From positions 55,049,454 to 55,113,453 of the forward strand of contig OZ022502.1 of the NCBI GenBank assembly GCA_963989385.1: a stretch of DNA of 64,000 nt, given 5' to 3'. Source of the DNA: Ctena decussata (taxonomy: Eukaryota > Mollusca > Bivalvia > Lucinida > Lucinidae). A model generated the notes under the pieces. That model saw nothing but the letters and a program-made list of their open reading frames with translations. It ran no database searches and was not told where the DNA came from. The position numbers and the translations under genes were made by a program. The number at the start of each line of letters is the position of its first letter. Positions within the stretch are counted from its first letter, which is position 1. This document shows, piece by piece, positions 27,401 to 41,300 of the stretch.

Positions 27401-30400
27401 CAACACAATTCAAATAAGATCACATTAGGTCAATTATTATCCTTTCGAAAGCCGTACGTTTCAAGAAAAGCGTTAGAAAAGGGTAGGGTAGATTATTGGA
27501 ACCTAAATTTAGACTTACTTACTTGATGATTCAAACCGAAAGTGCAATCAATAGGATATAGAATTAGCCATTCAATATATGACACTTATTTTTCTTATAA
27601 CGTCAGATGTCACTGCGCAGGGGTCACGCTACCAAAATGTATGCGCAAGGAGATGTTTTTTTTTTTTTTTAGATTTTTCTTTAGATATGTTTTCCACTTT
27701 TCTCACTCTCTTTCTCTCTTCCTTTTTGCCGTTTTATTGCGCAGTTATCCCATATTTTTATTTTGGTCCTGCTTGTTTGATACGCTGAGTAAGGTGTTTG
27801 AAAAAAGACAAGGACAACTTCGGTTTCAGAAATTAATTTTTCAAGCTTTTTACGCAATTTGAAAGCTTCTCGTGCCCTCCCGGTATTCAATTCAGGACAG
27901 ATACTTAAATAATGCAAGGACATGGTACTGGCATATACAAAGAAATCAACATTAAAAGAAAGCTGGAACATATGAGGTCGTAAGGGTCGTTCAAAAGTCA
28001 TTGTTAGCAGCTATGCAAAATGACGTTACGGCTGTGGAAAGAATATCAAATGCTATATATATTTCGTAATAAATATTTCATCACCCCTTTCTTCAGATCT
28101 ATTGTTGCTGTGGAACACTTGTCACTTATCACATTTCACTTTAATTAACCTTGGGTAATAGATGATAATATATAGTCAGAAAACTCAATAACTTTAATTA
28201 ATTTTTGAATAACGCATGTAAAACTATTGTAACGTCATTAAAGTCCACAGCTTGGAAATTTATATAAAATGCCCCCGTTCTGAAAACAGATATGGTTTGG
28301 AATAAATAACAAGCTAAGTCATATTTACTTTTCAAGACACATTCTGTGTCTGAGCTCCATTCTTGTTCATGTGTACAAGTAATGATTCCTGATCCATTTA
28401 AATCGTAACCATCGTGGCAGGTTACCGTTGCATTGTCTCCATATTTCTTGCCCGCTGAAAAGTCTATGTCTCCATTTGCAACGTTGGTAGGTGGACAGTC
28501 TATAAATGGAAAGTTTAGTGAATTTCAGATAAAGTTTCCGTTGCAAACCATCATTATATTATAAAATGTCAAAATCTTTGTGACAGCATCCAAATATACA
28601 GCTATACATGTATCGACATCTTAAACAATATCATGTAATGAATGTCTGATGCATCTGCCTTTCCAACTGTATCAAATGAATCATAAATGATTATAAACGA
28701 AGACCGATATTAAAGATTCTCCTTATAAAATACAATTTTAAGACATTGGAAAACTGATTCTGAGTAAAGACAAAACTTGTACATCAATATATAAATCCAT
28801 AGCAATTTCCCAATTCAAGAATTGTACAAACAATAACATTAAAAGGTCAAACCTATGGCTTCACAAGTTGTAGTGGTACTCCAGTTTCCATCGCTCTGAC
28901 ATTCTATAAAGCCTCTACCCACTATCTCGTATCCGGTATCGCAAGTAACAGAAATCACTTGTCCATATGTTGTGTCCTTATTTGTAAAATCAACAATCCC
29001 GTTAGTGACATTTGCAGGGCTCCCACAATCTACATAGAATGATAAACAACACAATTCAAATAAGATCACATTAGGTCAATTATTATCCTTTCGAAAGCCG
29101 TACGTTTCAAGAAAAGCGCTAGAAAAGGGTAGGGTAGATTATTGGAACCTAAATTTAGACTTACTTACTTGATGATTCAAACCGAAAGTGCAATCAATAG
29201 GATATAGAATTAGCAATTGAATATATGACACTTATTTTTCTTATAACGTCAGATGTCACTGCGCAGGGGTCACGCTACCAAAATGTTTGCGCATGGAGAT
29301 GGTTTTTTTTTTTTTTTTTTTTTTTTTTCGATTTTTGTTTAGATATGTTTTCCACTTTTCTCACTCTCTTTCTCTCTTCTTTTTTGCCGTTTTATTGCGC
29401 AGTTATCCCATATTTTTATTTTGGTCCTGCTTGTTTGATACGCTCAGTAAGGTGTTTGAAAAAAGACAAGGACAACTTCGGTTTCAGAAATTAATTTTTC
29501 AAGCTTTTTACGCCATTTGAAAGCTTCTCGTGCCCTCCCGGTATTCAATTCAGGACAGATACTAAAAGAATGCAAGGACATGGTACTGGCATATACAAAG
29601 AAATCAACATTAATAGAAAGCTGGAACATATGAGGTCGTAAGGGTCGTTCAAAAGTCATTGTTAGCAGCTATGCAAAATGACGTTACGGCTGTGGAAAGA
29701 ATATCAAATGCTATATATATTTCGTAATAAATATTTCATCACCCTTTTCTTCAGATCTATTGTTGCTGTGGAACACTTGTCACTTATCACATTTCACTTT
29801 AATTAACCTTGGGTAATAGATGATAATATATAGTCAGAAAAAAAAGTAAAAAGTATGCAAAGACCAGGAACTGAAACAATCAAAATCCAAATCCAGCCCT
29901 CAAACCATAGTTGGAAACAACTAAGATTACAAATAATCAAGATACAGAGAACATATGGCCAACCGAGTGAGCAGCTTGTTCCCAAAAGGTGGCCACTCAG
30001 CAACCCAAACCGAACCAAAAATAATAAGAACATACATAAGGTAAAACATCACAGAAACTCTGACACCAAAAACAGGCAACAGAGAACCACAACAGAACTA
30101 CCGCCTTGGAACGGTCAGTAATGAATTACTGGGGGGCTTAAATCGATTTTACAGGCCCAACCTCACCCTCAGTTTCTGAAGTGGTACAAAACATTTAGTT
30201 GGTTGTTCGGTTCGCATGATAACCCTCTAACTCGTCAATGAATCATAACGGTAAACACATAAATCAAATTTCAACACCATGAAGATCCAAAGACGAGGAC
30301 TCAACAGATACAACGGGCCGTCTGACAGGTGGAGATCCCTATCCTGCCAAACAACCCCACTGGAAATCTAATTCAGTATCGAAATGGAATGGTATTAAGG

Positions 30401-31682
30401 GACAAGAATAATGGAAAATGATTGCAAACAACCCCTGAGGATTGGAAGAATAAGAGCATTAAATGGATGTGCGGGGAGACTTTTTGGGGCCGCCACACAG
30501 CACAACCACAAGAACTCTGATAATAAAAGTAAAAAGTATGCAAAGACCAGGAACTGAAACAATAACTCAATAACTTTAATTAATTTTTGAATAACGCATG
30601 TAAAACTATTGTAACGTCATTAAAGTCCACAGCTTGGAAATTTATATAAAATGCCCCCGTTCTGAAAACAGATATGGTTTGGAATAAATAACAAGCTAAG
30701 TCATATTTACTTTTCAAGACACATTCTGTGTCTGAGCTCCATTCTTGTTCATGTGTACAAGTAATGATTCCTGATCCATTTAAATCGTAACCATCGTGGC
30801 AGGTTACCGTTGCATTGTCTCCATATTTCTTGCCCGCTGAAAAGTCTATGTCTCCATTTGCAACGTTGGTAGGTGGACAGTCTATAAATGGAAAGTTTAG
30901 TGAATTTCAGATAAAGTTTCCGTTGCAAACCATCATTATATTATAAAATGTCAAAATCTTTGTGACAGCATCCAAATATACAGCTATACATGTATCGACA
31001 TCTTAAACAATATCATGTAATGAATGTCTGATGCATCTGCCTTTCCAACTGTTTCAAATGAGTCATAAATGATTATAAACGAAGACCGATATTAAAGATT
31101 CTCCTTATAAAATACAATTTTAAGACATTGGAAAACTGATTCTGAGTAAAGACAAAACTTGTACATCAATATATAAATCCATAGCAATTTCCCAGTTCAA
31201 GAATTGTACAAACAATAACATTAAAAGGTCAAACCTATGGCTTCACAAGTTGTAGTGGTACTCCAGTTTCCATCGCTCTGACATTCTATAAAGCCTCTAC
31301 CCACTATCTCGTATCCGGTATCGCAAGTAACAGAAATCACTTGTCCATATGTTGTGTCCTTATTTGTAAAATCAACAATCCCGTTAGTGACATTTGCAGG
31401 GCTCCCACAATCTACATAGAATGATAAACAACACAATTCCAATAAGATCACATTAGGTCAATTATTATCCTTTCGAAAGCCGTACGTTTCAAGAAAAGCG
31501 CTAGAAAAGGGTAGGGTAGATTATTGAAACCTAAATTTAGACTTACTTACTGGATGATTCAAACCGAAAGTGCAATCAATAGGATATAGAATTAGCCATT
31601 CAATATATGACACTGATTTTTCTTATAACGTCAGATGTCACTGCGCAGGGGTCACGCTACCAAAATGTATGCGCATGGAGAT

Positions 31683-31721
<39 letters not shown>

Positions 31722-34700
31722 CTTTAGATATATTTTCCACTTTTCTCACTCTCTTTCTCTCTTTTTCTTGCCGTTTTATTGCGCAGTTATCCCATATTTT
31801 TATTTTGGTCCTGCTTGTTTGATACGCTGAGTAAGGTGTTTGAAAAAAGACAAGGACAACTTCGGTTTCAGAAATTAATTTTTCAAGCTTTTTACGCCAT
31901 TTGAAAGCTTCTCGTGCCCTCCCGGTATTCAATTCAGGACAGATACTAAAAGAATGCAAGGACATGGTACTGGCATATACAAAGAAATCAACATTAATAG
32001 AAAGCTGGAACATATGAGGTCGTAAGGGTCGTTCAAAAGTCATTGTTAGCAGCTATGCAAAATGACGTTACGGCTGTGGAAAGAATATCAAATGCTATAT
32101 ATATTTCGTAATAAATATTTCATCACCCTTTTCTTCAGATCTATTGTTGCTGTGGAACACTTGTCACTTATCACATTTCACTTTAATTAACCTTGGGTAA
32201 TAGATGATAATATATAGTCAGAAAACTCAATAACTTTAATTAATTTTTGAATAACGCATGTAAAACTATTGTAACGTCATTAAAGTCCACAGCTTGGAAA
32301 TTTATATAAAATGCCCCCGTTCTGAAAACAGATATGGTTTGGAATAAATAACAAGCTAAGTCATATTTACTTTTCAAGACACATTCTGTGTCTGAGCTCC
32401 ATTCTTGTTCATGTGTACAAGTAATGATTCCTGATCCATTTAAATCGTAACCATCGTGGCAGGTTACCGTTGCATTGTCTCCATATTTCTTGCCCGCTGA
32501 AAAGTCTATGTCTCCATTTGCAACGTTGGTAGGTGGACAGTCTATAAATGGAAAGTTTAGTGAATTTCAGATAAAGTTTCCGTTGCAAACCATCATTATA
32601 TTATAAAATGTCAAAATCTTTGTGACAGCATCCAAATATACAGCTATACATGTATCGACATCTTAAACAATATCATGTAATGAATGTCTGATGCATCTGC
32701 CTTTCCAACTGTATCAAATGAGTCATAAATGATTATAAACGAAGACCGACATTAAAGATTCTCCTTATAAAATACAATTTTAAGACATTGGAAAACTGAT
32801 TCTGAGTAAAGACAAAACTTGTACATCAATATATAAATCCATAGCAATTTCCCAATTTAAGAATTGTACAAACAATAACATTAAAAGGCCAAACCTATGG
32901 CTTCACAAGTTGTAGTGGTACTCCAGTTTCCATCGCTCTGACATTCTATAAAGCCTCTACCCACTATCTCGTATCCGGTATCGCAAGTAACAGAAATCAC
33001 TTGTCCATATGTTGTGTCCTTATTTGTAAAATCAACAATCCCGTTAGTGACATTTGCAGGGCTCCCACAATCTACATAGAATGATAAACAACACAATTCC
33101 AATAAGATCACATTAGGTCAATTATTATCCTTTCGAAAGCCGTACGTTTCAAGAAAAGCGCTAGAAAAGGGTAGGGTAGATTATTGGAACCTAAATTTAG
33201 ACTTACTTACTTGATGATTCAAACCGAAAGTGCAATCAATAGGATATAGAATTAGCCATTCAATATATGACACTTATTTTTCTTATAACGTCAGATGTCA
33301 CTGCGCAGGGGTCACGCTACCAAAATGTATGCGCATGGAGATGTTTTTTTTTTTTTTTGGATCTTTCTCCAGATATGTTTTCCACTTTTCTCACTCTCTT
33401 TCTCTCTTTTTTTGCCGTTTTATTGCGCAGTTATCCCATATTTTTATTTTGGTCCTGCTTGTTTGATACGCTGAGTAAGGTGTTTGAAAAAAGACAAGGA
33501 CAACTTCGGTTTCAGAAATTAATTTTTCAAGCTTTTTACGCCATTTGAAAGCTTCTCGTGCCCTCCCGGTATTCAATTCAGGACAGATACTAAAAGAATG
33601 CAAGGACATGGTACTGGCATATACAAAGAAATCAACATTAATAGAAAGCTGGAACATATGAGGTCGTAAGGGTCGTTCAAAAGTCATTGTTAGCAGCTAT
33701 GCAAAATTACGTTACGGCTGTGGAAAGAATATCAAATGCTATATATATTTCGTAATAAATATTTCATCACCCTATTCTTCAGATCTATTGTTGCTGTGGA
33801 ACACTTGTCACTTATCACATTTCACTTTAATTAACCTTGGGTAATAGATGATAATATATAGTCAGAAAACTCAAGAACTTTAATTAATTTTTGAATAACG
33901 CATGTAAAACTATTGTAACGTCATTAAAGTCCACAGCTTGGAAATTTATATAAAATGCCCCCGTTCTGAAAACGGATATGGTTTGGAATAAATAACAAGC
34001 TAAGTCATATTTACTTTTCAAGACACATTCTGTGTCTGAGCTCCATTCTTGTTCATGTGTACAAGTAATGATTCCTGATCCATTTAAATCGTAACCATCG
34101 TGGCAGGTTACCGTTGCATTGTCTCCATATTTCTTGCCCGCTGAAAAGTCTATGTCTCCATTTGCAACGTTGGTAGGTGGACAGTCTATAAATGAAAAGT
34201 TTAGTGAATTTCAGATAAAGTTTCCGTTGCAAACCATCATTATATTATAAAATGTCAAAATCTTTGTGAAAGCATCCAAATATACAGCTATACATGTATC
34301 GACATCTTAAACAATATCATGTAATGAATGTCTGATGCATCTGCCTTCCCAACTGTATCAAATGAGTCATAAATGATTATAAACGAAGACCGATATTAAA
34401 GATTCTCCTTATAAAATACAATTTTAAGACATTGGAAAACTGATTCTGAGTAAAGACAAAACTTGTACATCAATATATAAATACATAGCAATTTCCCAAT
34501 TTAAGAATTGTACAAACAATAACATTAAAAGGTCAAACCTATGGCTTCACAAGTTGTAGTGGTACTCCAGTTTCCATCGCTCTGACATTCTATAAAGCCT
34601 CTACCCACTATCTCGTATCCGGTATCGCAAGTAACAGAAATCACTTGTCCATATGTTGTGTCCTTATTTGTAAAATCAACAATCCCGTTAGTGACATTTG

Positions 34701-34991
34701 CAGGGCTCCCACAATCTACATAGAATGATAAACAACACAATTCAAATAAGATCACATTAGGTCAATTATTATCCTTTCGAAAGCCGTACGTTTCAAGAAA
34801 AGCGCTAGAAAAGGGAAGGGTAGATTATTGGAACCTAAATTTAGACTTACTTACTTACTTGATGATTCAAATCGAAAGTGCAATCAATAGGATATAGAAT
34901 TAGCCATTCAATATATGACACTTATTTTTCTTATAACGTCAGATGTCACTGCGCAGGGGTCACGCTACCAAAATGTATGCGCATGGAGATG

Positions 34992-35022
<31 letters not shown>

Positions 35023-38000
35023 TCTCCAGATATGTTTTCCACTTTTCTCACTCTCTTTCTCTCTTCTTTTTTGCCGTTTTATTGCGCAGTTATCCCATAT
35101 TTTTATTTTGGTCCTGCTTGTTTGATACGCTGAGTAAGGTGTTTGAAAAAAGACAAGGACAACTTCGGTTTCAGAAATTAATTTTTCTAGCTTTTTATGC
35201 CATTTGAAAGCTTCTCGTGCCCTCCCGGAATTCAATTCAGGACAGATACTAAAAGAATGCAAGGACATGGTACTGGCATATACAAAGAAATCAACATTAA
35301 TAGAAAGCTGGAACATATGAGGTCGTAAGGGTCGTTCAAAAGTCATTGTTAGCAGCTATGCAAAATTACGTTACGGCTGTGGAAAGAATATCAAATGCTA
35401 TATATATTTCGTAATAAATATTTCATCACCCTTTTCTTCAGATCTATTGTTGCTGTGGAACACTTGTCACTTATCACATTTCACTTTAATTAACCTTGGG
35501 TAATAGATGATAATATATAGTCAGAAAACTCAAGAACTTTAATTAATTTTTGAATAACGCATGTAAAACTATTGTAACGTCATTAAAGTACACAGCTTGG
35601 AAATTTATATAAAATGCCCCCGTTCTGAAAACAGATATGGTTTGGAATAAATAACAAGCTAAGTCATATTTACTTTTCAAGACACATTCTGTGTCTGAGC
35701 TCCATTCTTGTTCATGTGTACAAGTAATGATTCCTGATCCATTTAAATCGTAACCATCGTGGCAGGTTACCGTTGCATTGTCTCCATATTTCTTGCCCGC
35801 TGAAAAGTCTATGTCTCCATTTGCAACGTTGCTAGGTGGACAGTCTATTAATGGAAAGTTTAGTGAATTTCAGATAAAGTTTCCGTTGCAAACCATCATT
35901 ATATTATAAAATGTCAAAATCTTTGTGACAGCATCCAAATATACAGCTATACATGTATCGACATCTTAAACAATATCATGTAATGAATGTCTGATGCATC
36001 TGCCTTTCCAACTGTATCAAATGAGTCATAAATGATTATAAACGAAGACCGACATTAAAGATTCTCCTTATAAAATACAATTTTAAGACATTGGAAAACT
36101 GATTCTGAGTAAAGACAAAACTTGTACATCAATATATAAATCCATAGCAATTTCCCAATTTAAGAATTGTACAAACAATAACATTAAAAGGCCAAACCTA
36201 TGGCTTCACAAGTTGTAGTGGTACTCCAGTTTCCATCGCTCTGACATTCTATAAAGCCTCTACCCACTATCTCGTATCCGGTATCGCAAGTAACAGAAAT
36301 CACTTGTCCATATGTTGTGTCCTTATTTGTAAAATCAACAATCCCGTTAGTGACATTTGCAGGGCTCCCACAATCTACATAGAATGATAAACAACACAAT
36401 TCCAATAAGATCACATTAGGTCAATTATTATCCTTTCGAAAGCCGTACGTTTCAAGAAAAGCGCTAGAAAAGGGTAGGGTAGATTATTGGAACCTAAATT
36501 TAGACTTACTTACTTGATGATTCAAACCGAAAGTGCAATCAATAGGATATAGAATTAGCCATTCAATATATGACACTTATTTTTCTTATAACGTCAGATG
36601 TCACTGCGCAGGGGTCACGCTACCAAAATGTATGCGCATGGAGATGTTTTTTTTTTTTTTTGGATCTTTCTCCAGATATGTTTTCCACTTTTCTCACTCT
36701 CTTTCTCTCTTTTTTTTGCCGTTTTATTGCGCAGTTATCCCATATTTTTATTTTGGTCCTGCTTGTTTGATACGCTGAGTAAGGTGTTTGAAAAAAGACA
36801 AGGACAACTTCGGTTTCAGAAATTAATTTTTCAAGCTTTTTACGCCATTTGAAAGCTTCTCGTGCCCTCCCGGTATTCAATTCAGGACAGATACTAAAAG
36901 AATGCAAGGACATGGTACTGGCATATACAAAGAAATCAACATTAATAGAAAGCTGGAACATATGAGGTCGTAAGGGTCGTTCAAAAGTCATTGTTAGCAG
37001 CTATGCAAAATTACGTTACGGCTGTGGAAAGAATATCAAATGCTATATATATTTCGTAATAAATATTTCATCACCCTATTCTTCAGATCTATTGTTGCTG
37101 TGGAACACTTGTCACTTATCACATTTCACTTTAATTAACCTTGGGTAATAGATGATAATATATAGTCAGAAAACTCAAGAACTTTAATTAATTTTTGAAT
37201 AACGCATGTAAAACTATTGTAACGTCATTAAAGTCCACAGCTTGGAAATTTATATAAAATGCCCCCGTTCTGAAAACGGATATGGTTTGGAATAAATAAC
37301 AAGCTAAGTCATATTTACTTTTCAAGACACATTCTGTGTCTGAGCTCCATTCTTGTTCATGTGTACAAGTAATGATTCCTGATCCATTTAAATCGTAACC
37401 ATCGTGGCAGGTTACCGTTGCATTGTCTCCATATTTCTTGCCCGCTGAAAAGTCTATGTCTCCATTTGCAACGTTGGTAGGTGGACAGTCTATAAATGAA
37501 AAGTTTAGTGAATTTCAGATAAAGTTTCCGTTGCAAACCATCATTATATTATAAAATGTCAAAATCTTTGTGAAAGCATCCAAATATACAGCTATACATG
37601 TATCGACATCTTAAACAATATCATGTAATGAATGTCTGATGCATCTGCCTTCCCAACTGTATCAAATGAGTCATAAATGATTATAAACGAAGACCGATAT
37701 TAAAGATTCTCCTTATAAAATACAATTTTAAGACATTGGAAAACTGATTCTGAGTAAAGACAAAACTTGTACATCAATATATAAATACATAGCAATTTCC
37801 CAATTTAAGAATTGTACAAACAATAACATTAAAAGGTCAAACCTATGGCTTCACAAGTTGTAGTGGTACTCCAGTTTCCATCGCTCTGACATTCTATAAA
37901 GCCTCTACCCACTATCTCGTATCCGGTATCGCAAGTAACAGAAATCACTTGTCCATATGTTGTGTCCTTATTTGTAAAATCAACAATCCCGTTAGTGACA

Positions 38001-38295
38001 TTTGCAGGGCTCCCACAATCTACATAGAATGATAAACAACACAATTCAAATAAGATCACATTAGGTCAATTATTATCCTTTCGAAAGCCGTACGTTTCAA
38101 GAAAAGCGCTAGAAAAGGGTAGGGTAGATTATTGGAACCTAAATTTAGACTTACTTACTTACTTGATGATTCAAATCGAAAGTGCAATCAATAGGATATA
38201 GAATTAGCCATTCAATATATGACACTTATTTTTCTTATAACGTCAGATGTCACTGCGCAGGGGTCACGCTACCAAAATGTATGCGCATGGAGATG

Positions 38296-38327
<32 letters not shown>

Positions 38328-41300
38328 TCTCCAGATATGTTTTCCACTTTTCTCACTCTCTTTCTCTCTTCTTTTTTGCCGTTTTATTGCGCAGTTATCC
38401 CATATTTTTATTTTGGTCCTGCTTGTTTGATACGCTGAGTAAGGTGTTTGAAAAAAGACAAGGACAACTTCGGTTTCAGAAATTAATTTTTCTAGCTTTT
38501 TATGCCATTTGAAAGCTTCTCGTGCCCTCCCGGAATTCAATTCAGGACAGATACTAAAAGAATGCAAGGACATGGTACTGGCATATACAAAGAAATCAAC
38601 ATTAATAGAAAGCTGGAACATATGAGGTCGTAAGGGTCGTTCAAAAGTCATTGTTAGCAGCTATGCAAAATTACGTTACGGCTGTGGAAAGAATATCAAA
38701 TGCTATATATATTTCGTAATAAATATTTCATCACCCTTTTCTTCAGATCTATTGTTGCTGTGGAACACTTGTCACTTATCACATTTCACTTTAATTAACC
38801 TTGGGTAATAGATGATAATATATAGTCAGAAAACTCAAGAACTTTAATTAATTTTTGAATAACGCATGTAAAACTATTGTAACGTCATTAAAGTACACAG
38901 CTTGGAAATTTATATAAAATGCCCCCGTTCTGAAAACAGATATGGTTTGGAATAAATAACAAGCTAAGTCATATTTACTTTTCAAGACACATTCTGTGTC
39001 TGAGCTCCATTCTTGTTCATGTGTACAAGTAATGATTCCTGATCCATTTAAATCGTAACCATCGTGGCAGGTTACCGTTGCATTGTCTCCATATTTCTTG
39101 CCCGCTGAAAAGTCTATGTCTCCATTTGCAACGTTGGTAGGTGGACAGTCTATAAATGGAAAGTTTAGTGAATTTCAGATAAAGTTTCCGTTGCAAACCA
39201 TCATTATATTATAAAATGTCAAAATCTTTGTGACAGCATCCAAATATACAGCTATACATGTATCGACATCTTAAACAATATCATGTAATGAATGTCTGAT
39301 GCATCTGCCTTTCCAACTGTATCAAATGAGTCATAAATGATTATAAACGAAGACCGATATTAAAGATTCTCCTTATAAAATACAATTTTAAGACATTGGA
39401 AAACTGATTCTTAGTAAAGACAAAACTTTAACATCAATATATAAATCCATAGCAATTTCCCAATTTAAGAATTGTACAAACAATAACATTAAAAGGTCAA
39501 ACCTATGGCTTCACAAGTTGTAGTGGTACTCCAGTTTCCATCGCTCTGACATTCTATAAAGCCTCTACCCACTATCTCGTATCCGGTATCGCAAGTAACA
39601 GAAATCACTTGTCCATATGTTGTGTCCTTATTTGTAAAATCAACAATCCCGTTAGTGACATTTGCAGGGCTCCCACAATCTACATAGAATGATAAACAAC
39701 ACAATTCAAATAAGATCACATTAGGTCAATTATTATCCTTTCGAAAGCCGTACGTTTCAAGAAAAGCGCTAGAAAAGGGAAGGGCAGATTATTGGAACCT
39801 AAATTTAGACTTACTTACTTGATGATTCAAACCGAAAGTGCAATCAATAGGATATAGAAATAGCCATTCAATATATGACACTTATTTTTCTTATAACGTC
39901 AGATGTCACTGCGCAGGGGTCACGCTACCAAAATGTATGCGCATGGAGATGGTTTTTTTTTTGTTTGTTTGTTGTTTCTTTAGATATGTTTTCCACTTTT
40001 CTCACTCCCGTTCTCTCTTCTTTTTTGCCGTTTTATTGCGCAATTATCCCATATTTTTATTTTGGTCCTGCTTGTTTGATACGCTGAGTAAGGTGTTTGA
40101 AAAAAGACAAGGACAACTTCGGTTTCAGAAATTAATTTTTCAAGCTTTATACGCCATTTGAAAGCTTCTAGTGCCCTCCCGATATTCAATTCAGGACAGA
40201 TACTAAAAGAATGCAAGGACATGGTACTGGCATATACAAAGAAATCAACATTAATAGAAAGCTGGAACATATGAGGTCGTAAGGGTCGTTCAAAAGTCAT
40301 TGTTAGCAGCTATGCAAAATGACGTCACGGCTGTGGAAAGAATATCAAATGCTATATATATTTCGTAATAAATATTTCATCACCCTTTTCTTCAGATCTA
40401 TTGTTGCTGTGGAACACTTGTCACTTATCACATTTCACTTTAATTAACCTTGGGTAATAGATGATAATATATAGTCAGAAAACTCAAGAACTTTAATTAA
40501 TTTTTGAATAACGCATGTAAAACTATTGTAACGTCATTAAAGTACACAGCTTGGAAATTTATATAAAATGCCCCCGTTCTCTTAAAACAGATATGGTTTG
40601 GAATAAATAACAAGCTAAGTCATATTTACTTTTCAAGACACATTCTGTGTCTGAGCTCCATTCTTGTTCATGTGTACAAGTAATGATTCCTGATCCATTT
40701 AAATCGTAACCATCGTGGCAGGTTACCGTTGCATTGTCTCCATATTTCTTGCCCGCTGAAAAGTCTATGTCTCCATTTGCAACGTTGGTAGGTGGACAGT
40801 CTATAAATGGAAAGTTTAGTGAATTTCAGATAAAGTTTCCGTTGCAAACCATCATTATATTATAAAATGTCAAAATCTTTGTGACAGCATCCAAATATAC
40901 AGCTATACATGTATCGACATCTTAAACAATATCATGTAATGAATGTCTGATGCATCTGCCTTTCCAACTGTATCAAATGAGTCATAAATGATTATAAACG
41001 AAGACCGATATTAAAGATTCTCCTTATAAAATACAATTTTAAGACATTGGAAAACTGATTCTGAGTAAAGACAAAACTTGTACATCAATATATAAATCCA
41101 TAGCAATTTCCCAATTTAAGAATTGTACAAACAATAACATTAAAAGGTCAAACCTATGGCTTCACAAGTTGTAGTGGTACTCCAGTTTCCATCGCTCTGA
41201 CATTCTATAAAGCCTCTACCCACTATCTCGTATCCGGTATCGCAAGTAACAGAAATCACTTGTCCATATGTTGTGTCCTTATTTGTAAAATCAACAATCC

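Noticed and set aside
29803..30121. Open frames of 76 and 88 codons on opposite strands inside the 722-bp insertion
   Set aside because: They overlap each other, lack recognisable motifs and are repeated only because the element was copied. The minus-strand frame starts inside the element and runs out into the host intron.
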